A DNA stretch of 64,000 nt, from the IMG/VR virus record IMGVR_UViG_3300007609_000008, positions 61,422-125,421 of that record, one strand, 5' to 3'. Positions 24,349 to 35,200 of this stretch are shown here, piece after piece. The first letter of the stretch is position 1. Each line of letters opens with the position of its first letter. A program made the position numbers and the translations under genes. This DNA comes from a virus. The notes beneath the pieces are model-generated. The model was not told the origin of the DNA. It made no database searches and saw only the letters and a program-made list of their open reading frames with translations.

Positions 24349-27020
24349 TGGCACATCAAATACCAGAACATTTAAAATATGTATCTAGTATCACTATTGT
24401 AGATGGTGGTTCTAGTTACAGTAACAACAGCGATACTCCGCCAACCATAACAATTACTGGCGGAGGTGGTTCTGGTGCTACTGCTACGGCTTCGGTTTTT
24501 GATGGAGTAATAAACGCAGTAAATATAACAAACATAGGCACAGGTTATACAAGTATTCCTACTGTAACAGTAACGGATACAGAAGGAGGATCAGGATCTG
24601 GGGCTGTGCTTGAAGCTGTTCTTGCTTCTGCTATTGCAACACCAACAGAATATGAAGAGAAGAGCAGTGTTGGTGCAAAATATACTGTACCAGAATTTAT
24701 CCGTGAAGAATATTCTAAATTTGTTTCGTTTATTGAAAAGTATTACGAGTATATGGATTCAGATGGCAATCCTGCAAATCTTCTTTTAAATAAAAAGTAT
24801 TCAGATTTAGATGATATTAATGATGAAGAACTTAATCAAAGAGCACTTGAACTAGCTAAAGATTTTCCTCAGATACTACAAGCTGACAGAAAAAGTTTAC
24901 TCAAGAATATAAAAAGTATATATGAATCTAAAGGTTCTGCTAGATCAATTAAAGCATATTTTAAACTTATATACAATGAAGAAATCGAAGTTATTTATCC
25001 CAGTAAAAATATACTACGTGCTTCAGATGGTATATGGCTGCAAGATTCATATGTTTTTGCTTCTACGGGTTATAACAATTTTGAAGTTCAAAATTTAAAT
25101 GGAACAATTGCTGATTTAAAATATCATGAAACGGTGGGCTCGTTAGATTTAATCAGAACAATTCCCATAACTATTCCTCAAGTTTCTAAAATATCATACA
25201 CTTCTCCGCAAGTTTATTCTCTTCAAATAAAATTGCCAGAAGGAATAACTTCTATTCCCGGTCCAGGAGTAGGAGCAGAAGCAACAGCAACAGTATCCGG
25301 TGGTAAAGTCACAAATATAGAAGTGACGAATGGTGGCTTACAGTATTCAGCAGCTCCTGCTGTAGTGTTGTCTGGTGCTGGCAGCGGCGAAGATTTCTCA
25401 GCAAGAGCAGTTTTGACTGATGGAGTTATAACCTCAGTTGTTATACTCGATGCTGGTTCGGGTTATACAGATGGAACTTATTCTCTTACATTCGATACTT
25501 CTAATCTTCGTACAGTTATTGTTGACAGAGGAGCAAGCACTGATCTAGAAAATATTAAAGCCTATGTAGATCGTTGCTTGACGTCCGTATCTGCTGCTCC
25601 GTATACGGGCATAATAATAGCTACTAGAATTGTTGTTGGTAGAGAATATAGAATTGTTACTTCAGGATCAAGCGACTTTACTTTGATCGGCGCTGAAGAC
25701 AATGACATAGGAACAGTTTTTACAGCAACAGCATCAGGTAGCGGCTCGGGTACAGTTATTCGTACTGGAACTCTAGATGCAGGATTTTCTATAGGACAAA
25801 TCTATAGAATCAACGAAATAGATGGCAACAACAATGCTATAATTCGAATTCAATCTATTGATAATAGAAATGCTCCCACTGCATTTTCAATTATAAATCC
25901 TGGAAGACAATTTACCGAAGCAGAATTTAACGTAGGAATAGGCTCTAATTTACGAGAATCTGTTATTCTAACATTAAACACTGGATATCTGTATGCAGAA
26001 GAAGGTAAGTTTAAAGACGATAGAGGCAAACTTTCAGACGCCAACCGTATACAAGACAATTTTAGATATCAAAGTTATTCTTATATAATTAAGTCCACCC
26101 TGCCTGAAAGCACTTGGAAAAAAAGATTTAAAGACATAATGCATCCTGCTGGCATGGAAGTGTTTGGTGATCTAATTATCAAACATAATGTTGGTTTTGG
26201 TCAATTCTTTACAATAGAAGCTGAAGGATTACATTTACACGAGTTTAAGACTGAAGACATCGTTACTTCACCAGATGTCGTAACAATTGTTGTTCAATGG
26301 GTAAGAGCATTCCCAAATCTTGATGATAACGGATTTGATCCAGTAGATCCAGACAGCGAAACAGTATATACAACAGATGCAGAATCATTCAATTTTGGTA
26401 AAAACCCTGTAGACATAGCTACTACGAGTGATGATTACGCAGACGATTTATATGTAGAATCAGACTATTTACCTTTTGCATATCATGGTCCAGGTGTATT
26501 CAAACTGATCAATAAAGTGTTGACATCACAGGCAGAAGCGTCAGAGTTGTTGAGTATAGCAATGGATTATTCTAGGTCATTTGCAGATACTTTTACTGCG
26601 ACCGAATCTTTTTCTGCGCTAGTTGAAAAGCCTTTCACTGAGGTTGTAAATATATCTGAAGTATTTGATTATTCATATTTATTACAAAGATTCTTCTCAG
26701 ACACGGTAGGAACGTCTGACGAGTATGACAACTCTCTATATGTTGAGCTAGGGTATTTACCAGATTTATACCATGGTCCAGGTGTGTTTAAACACGTGGA
26801 TAAAGTCTTTTCTAATAATCTTACAGCAGGTTCAACATCTGTTATAAATACAACTAAGCTATTTACAGAAACAAAAACAATTAGTGAAGAAGTAGTCAAA
26901 ACAATTTCTTTACCAAATTCAGAAGATATTACTGCATCAGATTCTGGTGTAGCAACCATACAAGACTATGCGCCAACATACTTTGCTGAAGATTATGTTG
27001 GAGCAAGTTACTCTTTTTAA
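24348..27020 (+). CDS. 7: Large baseplate wedge protein, gp7-like
   Basis: The 890-residue product follows gp6 as gp7 does in T4 (1032 aa). The segment from about 112 to 235 ([20 protein letters not shown] and [14 protein letters not shown]) is typical of the wedge protein of marine T4-like phages. Beta modules of the type [18 protein letters not shown] occur at 13-92 and 300-385, another repeat module at 430-475, and a C-terminal duplication with YHGPGVFK at about 690-725 and 788-822. It joins wedge to fibre attachment proteins. The gp7 name rests partly on synteny. Confidence 0.7.
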   Translation: MAHQIPEHLKYVSSITIVDGGSSYSNNSDTPPTITITGGGGSGATATASVFDGVINAVNITNIGTGYTSIPTVTVTDTEGGSGSGAVLEAVLASAIATPTEYEEKSSVGAKYTVPEFIREEYSKFVSFIEKYYEYMDSDGNPANLLLNKKYSDLDDINDEELNQRALELAKDFPQILQADRKSLLKNIKSIYESKGSARSIKAYFKLIYNEEIEVIYPSKNILRASDGIWLQDSYVFASTGYNNFEVQNLNGTIADLKYHETVGSLDLIRTIPITIPQVSKISYTSPQVYSLQIKLPEGITSIPGPGVGAEATATVSGGKVTNIEVTNGGLQYSAAPAVVLSGAGSGEDFSARAVLTDGVITSVVILDAGSGYTDGTYSLTFDTSNLRTVIVDRGASTDLENIKAYVDRCLTSVSAAPYTGIIIATRIVVGREYRIVTSGSSDFTLIGAEDNDIGTVFTATASGSGSGTVIRTGTLDAGFSIGQIYRINEIDGNNNAIIRIQSIDNRNAPTAFSIINPGRQFTEAEFNVGIGSNLRESVILTLNTGYLYAEEGKFKDDRGKLSDANRIQDNFRYQSYSYIIKSTLPESTWKKRFKDIMHPAGMEVFGDLIIKHNVGFGQFFTIEAEGLHLHEFKTEDIVTSPDVVTIVVQWVRAFPNLDDNGFDPVDPDSETVYTTDAESFNFGKNPVDIATTSDDYADDLYVESDYLPFAYHGPGVFKLINKVLTSQAEASELLSIAMDYSRSFADTFTATESFSALVEKPFTEVVNISEVFDYSYLLQRFFSDTVGTSDEYDNSLYVELGYLPDLYHGPGVFKHVDKVFSNNLTAGSTSVINTTKLFTETKTISEEVVKTISLPNSEDITASDSGVATIQDYAPTYFAEDYVGASYSF
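26843..26850 (+). promoter_or_regulatory. Late promoter octamer upstream of the 147-aa protein
   Basis: TATAAATA lies inside the 3' part of the gp7-like gene, 187 bases before the next start. It is plausible as an internal late promoter but in coding sequence. Confidence 0.4.
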
Positions 27021-27036
27021 ACAACGGAGAAACAAA

Positions 27037-27480
27037 ATGATCACAAATGAAAAAACTAAGGCCACTGGAATGGTTAACATTGTTGTGTCTGACAGCAATG
27101 GTAAAGTAAAGCAAGAAGTTACTGTTCCAAATCTAGTAGTTACTACTGGACTGAATTTTATTGCATCGAGAATGGAAGGCACTGATGCTGACATTATGTC
27201 TCACATGGCAGTAGGCACAGACGATACTGCTGCTGCTGTTTCTGATACAGCTCTCTTAAACGAAGAAGCACGAGTTTCATTAGATAGTGGAGAGGCTACT
27301 GGCAATGATATGGTATATACAGCTACTTATCCTGCCGGAACAGGAACCGCTTCATTGACTGAAGCAGGTATCTTCAATGATGCTACAGCTGGCACTATGC
27401 TTTGCCGTACCGTATTTGCAGTAATCAACAAAGGTGCAGCAGATTCAATGACCGTCACCTGGACCATTACAATCTCTTAA
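27037..27480 (+). CDS. Virion/tail structural protein, small
   Basis: The 147-residue protein starts at ATG 27037 (MITNEKTKATG) because CGGAGA lies seven bases upstream. A longer frame from 26968 overlaps gp7-like and lacks a site. The sequence is beta-rich, with HMAVGTDDTAA, TLTEAGIF-like (SLTEAGIFND) and VTWTITIS at the end, a pattern seen in phage tail-fibre-associated proteins. It sits between two wedge genes, so it is probably part of the baseplate periphery. Confidence 0.6.
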   Translation: MITNEKTKATGMVNIVVSDSNGKVKQEVTVPNLVVTTGLNFIASRMEGTDADIMSHMAVGTDDTAAAVSDTALLNEEARVSLDSGEATGNDMVYTATYPAGTGTASLTEAGIFNDATAGTMLCRTVFAVINKGAADSMTVTWTITIS

Positions 27481-27492
27481 TAGGTAAACATA

Positions 27493-29250
27493 GTGGCTAT
27501 TTTATTAACTAGACTGGCTAGAGTTGAACTAGCGAGATCATTTGTTCGAGAAGTTAAAAATGTAATAGACTCGGAGACTAATAAGCTCTATGACTATTAT
27601 AATTTTGCACTTGCCAGAACTACTGCCTGGACAGATGAAGACGCTCCAGAGACGGCATATGATTCTCAGAAGTATATTAATCAGTTTAGAAATAATATTT
27701 TGTTTACACAAAAAGTTAATCCTTCAGATGTATGTAACTTAATTGAAAAAAAAGAATGGGATACGTCAGGTACCACAGTATACGATCCGTATGATGATGA
27801 CTATTCTATTGCTAATCCAGCTCCTTCTGGAGCAACTACTTTAGCAGATGCTGACTTTTATGTTTACAACGAAGCAAACTTTAGCGTGTATAAATGCATA
27901 GACAATAATGGCGGGGCTTTTAGTACAGATGCCCCTGTCCTTACTACAGATGTTATTTTTTCTACCGACGATGGTTATAAATGGAAATTTATGTATCAAG
28001 TATCGGAAGCAGATCGAAATAAGTTTGTAGATTCTAGATATATTCCCGTCAGAAAACTTACCACAGATAGTCCATCATACGGAACTCTTGTGGGTGAAGT
28101 AAAGTCTATTACAGTCACAGATGGTGGGGCAGGTTACACGGCAGCTCCTAATGTTTACATACAGGGTGACGGCACAGGTGCCGCCGCTACTGCAACGATC
28201 AATGAAAGCGGCGAGGTTGTCTCTATAGATATTGATGTCACTGACGGAGAAACCTTTGAAGGACTAGGTTATACTTTCGCATTTATTCAATTCGACAACG
28301 GAGACGATGCGGAAAACGAAGGCTTTCGAAGTGCTGAAGCAATTGTTAATTTAGGAGATGCTGATCCAGAGAATACTGTTTTACAAAAAGCGGTAGAAGA
28401 TGCAGCTATTGAAGGAACAATAGATAGAATAATCATTCCACCTGGCGGCGGAGGTAACGACTATGTTATTGGAGACACTTTTGTTAAAATAACAGGTGAC
28501 AGTGTTCTAGAAGAAGATCAAGCAGCAGCTACAGTTAATATAGCAGAAAATTCTGGTTCTATAACGTCAATTGATGTTGCTGATGTAGGCGCAAACTACA
28601 CATATGCAGACATAACTTTTGTTGACTCAAACGGCGATGAAATTCATACTGCTGAAGATGATCTTAGCAAAAAAGCGACAGCCAGGGCAATCATTTCTCC
28701 TATACACGGTCACGGAAGTAATCCTGTAAAAGAACTTTTTAGTACAACAGTAGCAATAGTATCTTCTCTATCTGACAATACCAATAGAGATTTGATGGTA
28801 GATAATGATTTTAGACAAGTGGGACTGATTAAAAATATTTATGACTATGATGAGCAAAATATATGGAGAGAAGCGACAGCTACATCTTGTTTCATAGTAA
28901 ACATAAATAGTGCTGACTCAAATAAATATGATATTGATGACATAATAGTTACAGATTTAGGCGATTCTGATGAAGGTAGATTTAGAGTAATACAAGTTGT
29001 CGAATCAAATCGTTCAGATATTGTTGACGAAGGAACTTTTGATGTATACTTACAGTCAATAGTACCAAATATAAAAAATGCAAGCGTATTGACTAACATC
29101 ACACAAGACATATCGTCACTCGGTATAAATAGATATGATCAACCAGAGATAAGCACTTCATATGGCGAAGTTGTTTACATTGAAAATAGAACGTCTATAA
29201 CTAGAACGGCAGATCAAGTAGAAACAATTAAAGCAATAGTACAATTTTAG
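27493..29250 (+). CDS. 8: Baseplate wedge protein gp8
   Basis: The 585-residue protein matches gp8 of marine T4-like phages, with AFVREVKNVID-like start, YNFALARTTAW and NNILFTQKVNPSDV. T4 gp8 is only 334 aa. The extra length includes a beta module at about 205-260 (ITVTDGGAGYTAAPNVYI) related to modules in the gp7-like and 2404-aa proteins. The start is GTG at 27493. gp8 connects the wedge to the short-fibre complex. Confidence 0.8.
   Translation: MAILLTRLARVELARSFVREVKNVIDSETNKLYDYYNFALARTTAWTDEDAPETAYDSQKYINQFRNNILFTQKVNPSDVCNLIEKKEWDTSGTTVYDPYDDDYSIANPAPSGATTLADADFYVYNEANFSVYKCIDNNGGAFSTDAPVLTTDVIFSTDDGYKWKFMYQVSEADRNKFVDSRYIPVRKLTTDSPSYGTLVGEVKSITVTDGGAGYTAAPNVYIQGDGTGAAATATINESGEVVSIDIDVTDGETFEGLGYTFAFIQFDNGDDAENEGFRSAEAIVNLGDADPENTVLQKAVEDAAIEGTIDRIIIPPGGGGNDYVIGDTFVKITGDSVLEEDQAAATVNIAENSGSITSIDVADVGANYTYADITFVDSNGDEIHTAEDDLSKKATARAIISPIHGHGSNPVKELFSTTVAIVSSLSDNTNRDLMVDNDFRQVGLIKNIYDYDEQNIWREATATSCFIVNINSADSNKYDIDDIIVTDLGDSDEGRFRVIQVVESNRSDIVDEGTFDVYLQSIVPNIKNASVLTNITQDISSLGINRYDQPEISTSYGEVVYIENRTSITRTADQVETIKAIVQF
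29124..29131 (+). promoter_or_regulatory. Late promoter octamer upstream of the giant virion protein
   Basis: TATAAATA lies 129 bases before the 2404-aa gene, within the gp8 3' end. Confidence 0.4.
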
Positions 29251-29259
29251 GAAAAAATA

Positions 29260-32200
29260 ATGGCCCTCAATTTAAGTTCTTCACCTTATTATGACGATTT
29301 TGATCCACAAAAGAACTATCATCGTGTTCTTTTTAAGCCTGGCGTTGCGGTTCAAGCTAGAGAGCTTACTCAACTTCAAACAGTGCTTTCTGATCAATTA
29401 TCTCAGCTGGGTAGCTTTAGCCTTAAAGAAGGCGCAGTCATCAGTGGCTGTGAGCAAAAAATTGAAAACTTTAAATTTATCAAAATTCTTGATGAAGATG
29501 CCAATGAAGATCCTGTAGCTAATGCAGATCTAGCTTCGTATGAGGGTGCGATTCTAGTTGGACAAACAACTGGACTACGAGCAAAGATTCTTACACACAA
29601 AACTGGTCAAATAACAGTAAGCGATACTATCAACGCAAAAGCCTTATATATTGTGTATGTAGATGAAAATGCACAAGCAGCAGACTTGACTGTAAATCAA
29701 TACAAAAGATTTTCTCAGGGGGAAACACTTACTGTAGAATCTGTGAACCCTAATTTAAATGGTAAGACATTCGTAACTCAAACTACACCTAGCGGATCAT
29801 ATGGAAAAAGAAATTTCTATGCGGGCGTAGCTCCTCACTTAACCATGACACCTGGTATAATATATGCACTAGGTAACTTTATCAGAACTAAAAACTTGTC
29901 AGTATTCATTGATAAGTTTAGTCCATCAACTGATAAAAAAATAGGCTTTATAGTAAATGAAGCTATAAAACAAGCATCAGTAGATGGTACGTTGTACGAT
30001 AATGCCAGAGGCACATTCAATCAAGGAGCTCCGGGCGCAGATAGACTGGAGCATACTGTATCGCTCATTTCTTATAATAAAGATACACAGGTAGCGGATA
30101 ACTATTTTCAGATTGCAACCTATTCTAATGGTAGAATTATAAGGTCTGATATTAAAAATGATCCTCTAGGAAATCTTAGAGATATATTAGCACGAGAAAC
30201 ATATGATCGTCATGGTAATTATGTTTCAAAAGGTATGCAAGTATATTTCAAAGAGCATCTCCGTTCTGCTAAAGGCAAAAATGGTGGAATATTGCCTCCT
30301 GCTGCGGGTGGTGATGCAAGTAAACTTGTTCTAGGAGTCAAGGCTGGTGTAGGAAGCGTTTCTGGTTATCCTATAGAATTGTTACAAGATATTGAAACTT
30401 CTTTTGACAAACCAAGCGCAACACAGACAGAAGAAACTGTATCACAATCTACTACGTTTGGTAATTATGTAATTGTCGATGACGTTTGTGGTGCATGGGA
30501 CACAGATGGAGCTGACGAAAACGCTAATGGCATAGTAAATTTACATAGCGTTGAATCTAATGGAGTTTCAGGTGCTGCATATTCTAATACTTCTGTGCCT
30601 AGCGGTATCATAGGAACTGCAAAAGTCAGACACATCTCTTTGCAATCAGGCACTCCTGGCTCTGCATCTGCTCAATATAGGCTTTATCTTTTTGACATTA
30701 AAATGTTTGATGGCGACTTCAGTACAGTCAAATCTATTTCATATGAAAATTCTAAAGCAAATGCGTTTGCAGATATTGTTTTAAATGATGCTGGTGTCGC
30801 TCAAGTTTATGAAAAAAATTCAAACAAATTACTCTGGAATCTTCCTTATCGTTTCTTAAAAACTTTAAAAGCAAATGAAGGTGCATATAGATATAATTTT
30901 AAATTCATAAAAGAATTTGATGTATCTTCTGCTGCTGCTGAGACTGGAGAAATTAATCTTAATTCTACTTCATCAGATCAAACTTTCTTTTTTAGCACTG
31001 AAACAATTGGTGGTGTTGAAGACAGCGTTTCTGAATCTGATGTAAGAAATCACATAAAACTAGTAGCAACTGAAACTTTTGATATAGATGGCACTACAGT
31101 AGAAAAAGGAGAGTTTATTGATGTTGTCGGCAAGGTAAGAAAAACCAGTGAAGATCGTTTAACTATAACTCTAGGAGCTTTAACAGGCGCCGGTCCTTAT
31201 AGTGTTAGAGCATATATAAATATGCAAGTAGAAAATACTGCTCCTTTTTCCAAGTCTTTCGTAAAAAGTAAATATGTCAAAATAAAGGCAGACGAGAATG
31301 AGAATTTTGGCTCTAATAAGTTTTGTCTAGGTGTACCTGATGTATTTAGAGTAACAAGTATAACAGCGACATCGAATTCTGATTATACAACAAATGCAAG
31401 AAACGTCTCTGAATCATTCAAACTTGACAATGGTCAACGAGATAATTTCTATGGGTTATCATATATTGTAAAAAATTCTAGCAGCACAATAGACCTTACA
31501 GTAGAAAAATATATTACTGTGAAGTTTGATTACTTTGACAACGAAACTATCACAGGACCATCTTTTGCTTGTTTAGATTCTTATCCTGTTGATGACACCG
31601 GAGACGAGGGAATCAGAACAGAAGAGATTCCTCTTTACGTGTCTGCTTCATCTGGACAAGTTTTTGATTTAAGAAATGCTATTGACTTTAGACCTTTTAT
31701 GAGATCTACAGTCACTCCTTCTTCTACGGTTGCAGGTGCACCTGAGAACCCAAGTGCATTTGAAGAAGTTAATAGACCAGAAGTAGGTTTGACTAATCCT
31801 ATTCCTACAGCGACATTTACAACTGATTTAGAGTTTTACTTAGCTGAAGCATATAGAGTAGTTGTTACTCCGTCTAGAGCAGTAAAAATTATTAAAGGTC
31901 TTCCTTCTGTATCTCCTAAAACACCTTCTTCTCCTGAGGGTGCTATGACGTTGGCTACTGGCGTATTGCCTCCATATCCTTCTCTTTCAAAAACAGCTGG
32001 AAGAAATTTTGGACGTGAAGATTTATCAATGTCAATTGTGCCTGTCAAAAATAAAAAATACACGATGAAGGATATTGGAGCACTAGAACAAAGAATATCA
32101 AATCTAGAGTACTATACTACTCTTACTCTTTTAGAGAAAGAGGCAGGAAAAGTAGTTATTGCAGACTCAGATGGTATTGATAGATTCAAAAATGGTTTTC

Positions 32201-35200
32201 TTGTTGACTCTTTCTCTAACTTTAGTGTCAATCATGTCAATAATCCTGACAATAAGTGCTCTATTGATACCAGAAAACGAGAATTGAGAGCTGCCTTTAG
32301 AACTTCACAGATAGGCTTTAAACCTATAGCTACAGGATCTACTGCTGGACAGTCTGGTTATTTCTGGCATGTTCCTTATAATGAAACAATATACACACAA
32401 CAAACTCAAGCAAGTTCATATAGAAATGTCGTGGGTGAATTGTTCATAACTCCTCCTCCTGCTACAGAACAAGAAGCAGAAGAAGTTGCTACTGAAAATG
32501 GTGGGACTGGCGAAGACGTAACAGAAACAGAGCCATCTACGAATGACACAGAATCAACTCAGCAAGGAACTACTCCAACTGCTCCTAGCTATTATCTCAT
32601 TAGATCAAAAACAACTGCAAATGAAGGCGATACATTTACTATAACTTTAGAAACTACCAATGTACCGGAAGGCACAGAATTAGGATATACTGTATTTGGT
32701 ACTGGTATCACAAACGCAGACTACACTACAGTTCCTACTACAGCCAGTGACGGTACAGGAACACTTACAGTAGACGCAACCGGTTCTGCTTTTTTGACAG
32801 TTACTTTATCAAGTGATTTGAGCACTGAAGGACAAGAAACCTGGGGTATTACACTTTCTGACATAGGAATATCTGCAAGCACTTCTGTAGTGATTAATGA
32901 TACTTCTATCACTCCAGGAGAAGAAGAAGAAGTTGAAGACACTACTCCTGTTGTTCCTGTCGCAACAGGACCGTGGACGGGAAGTTTGAATATAGATCCT
33001 CCTGTTTCTAATTTCATAGATACCAATTATAATGGCGAGCCACTTCAAAACGTAAACGGTGAATATGATCATCTGGTTCAGGGTGATGTTTTTGATGACG
33101 ATGGAATTCGTTCTGGGTGGGAATTGGAATGGTCTAACTGGGAATATGCAACTAGTACTATAGGCGGACAAGATCCTGGTGAAAACTTTGGAGATTCCGC
33201 AGATATAAACAATGCAGTAGAAACTCCCGACGGGCTCTACATTCCAGAATATGGTGGCACTTGGGTTAATCCAGGCACTTTGCCTCCTAGCTCTTCTACC
33301 GTGTGGGAAACAAGAGAGCTTGATTATGTATGGAAAGGAAGCGAAACAGTAGAAGATCTCGTAACTATTCCAGTCGATACATTAGCAAGGGAAGAAAATC
33401 TTGTTCTACAAGTATGGGGTCTTAAGCCCAACACTCTTCATACTATTCTAGTTGATGGTAGACCATTTAAAACCAGCACTAGCTTTCCTAACGGAAGATT
33501 TTCTACGGGATTGATATTACCTGCAGGACAATTTAATACCGGCGCCATAAAAATTGAGATTACAAATCACAATGATGTATCTCAAGCAGATTCATATGCG
33601 GTTAATTATTTTTTATCCGCTCATTCGGTACAAAAAACTGTTGTAACAAATTTAACTACTAGAGCACCAAAACCCTCTTATTCAGTAGAAACTCAAATTA
33701 AAAGCAACACATATTATACGAATAGCAATAGAGAAGAACAACAGCGTCAAGAAGAGGCTGCTAACCGAGCAAAATTAGCCAGTGGCAACAAAGATCCCTG
33801 GGTTCAAGTTCATACTCTAGATAATCAATCTCTAGTCCGGGCAGATAGAGTTCCTATTGAGCAGCTGGACATTAGTGATGAAGTTCTTGGTGTAGAATGT
33901 GGTATACCAGCCGGCTTAGATGGATTAACTACTGGTATTTCTAGGGCTGTGCTACAGAGACCAGACGGTAGTAGATACAGTGTGGAAACAGACGATCCTG
34001 GCTGCGCTACTTATAACGATTACTTGCAGAATCAAGCTCCTGCCTCTGTAAAAGATCAGCGTGAAGTGTATACTGAAATAGATACTACAGTTACAGGCAC
34101 CGTTCAGGCTGCTACTACAAATGTAATTCTTGTAGACGATAGCGGAACTATTGATACAGATACTGGTTCAGTTCAGGTTATTGATGCTACGTTATACACA
34201 CATGAAGATGCAGATGAAGATGCTCCTGTAATCAACACAAGTACAGAGACAAATAGCATAGGCGAAACTAATATAAGATTAGATTCTTCTACCACTAATA
34301 GCGATTTAGAAACTACAGAAGTTATTAACATTCCTAATGCTGTTACTGTAACTGGAATAAACGATCTAGGAATAGATTTGGCAGCGATTGCAGCTCTTGA
34401 TTTTAATATTTCAGAAATAGATTTATTCTGTGGTAGTCCTGGTCAAGATCCATTAGCACAATCTTTCTTGGTAGAGGGTTTACCTGGTGGTATGTTTACA
34501 ACCTCTGTCGATGTCTTCTTTAGAAATAAGTCTTCAGAAGAAAATAACAGCGGCATCACTCTACAGCTTAGAGAGATGATAAATGGAATACCAGGAACAG
34601 ACATTATAGCAGAAAGTCACAAGTCTCGTTCTGAATGCCTTGTCAGTACTGAAGATGAAAACGGCAATATAACGTTTAACTCTACTAACTTTAAATTTAG
34701 TGGCCCCGTTCACCTACAAAATAATACTGAGTACTGTATAGTGCTCAAGCCAGACGGAAATGATCGTGGTTATGAAGTTTGGATAGGTAAATTAGGAGAA
34801 ACTAGAAAAGGTTCTTCTGAGATTATAACAGAACAAACACATTCGGGAGTTCTGTTCACATCTGCAAACAATAGAACCTGGTCTCCGCATCAATCTGAAG
34901 ACTTAATGTTTACTGTACGCAGAGCCAGCTTCGCAGTGGATCAAGATTACATTGTAAATACTGTGAACAAAAATATTGACTGGATTAAGTTTGATGCAGA
35001 CGAGTGGGATCGTACTCCGAATTCAGCTCTAGGTACAGATGGTGATGGTAATCCATTGACACCAGCAAGTTATTTTTCTACAGGCGATTTTGTACATGGT
35101 TTCAAACCAACCATAACCAATACAGGAACGCTTTATTCTGATGGTACATATAATTTATCATTTGATAATACTGGAACAGGCGGCAGCAATGCAGCTGGAA

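Noticed and set aside
31215-31222. TATAAATA in the middle of the 2404-aa gene
   Set aside because: It is inside a single long coding region with no gene start nearby.
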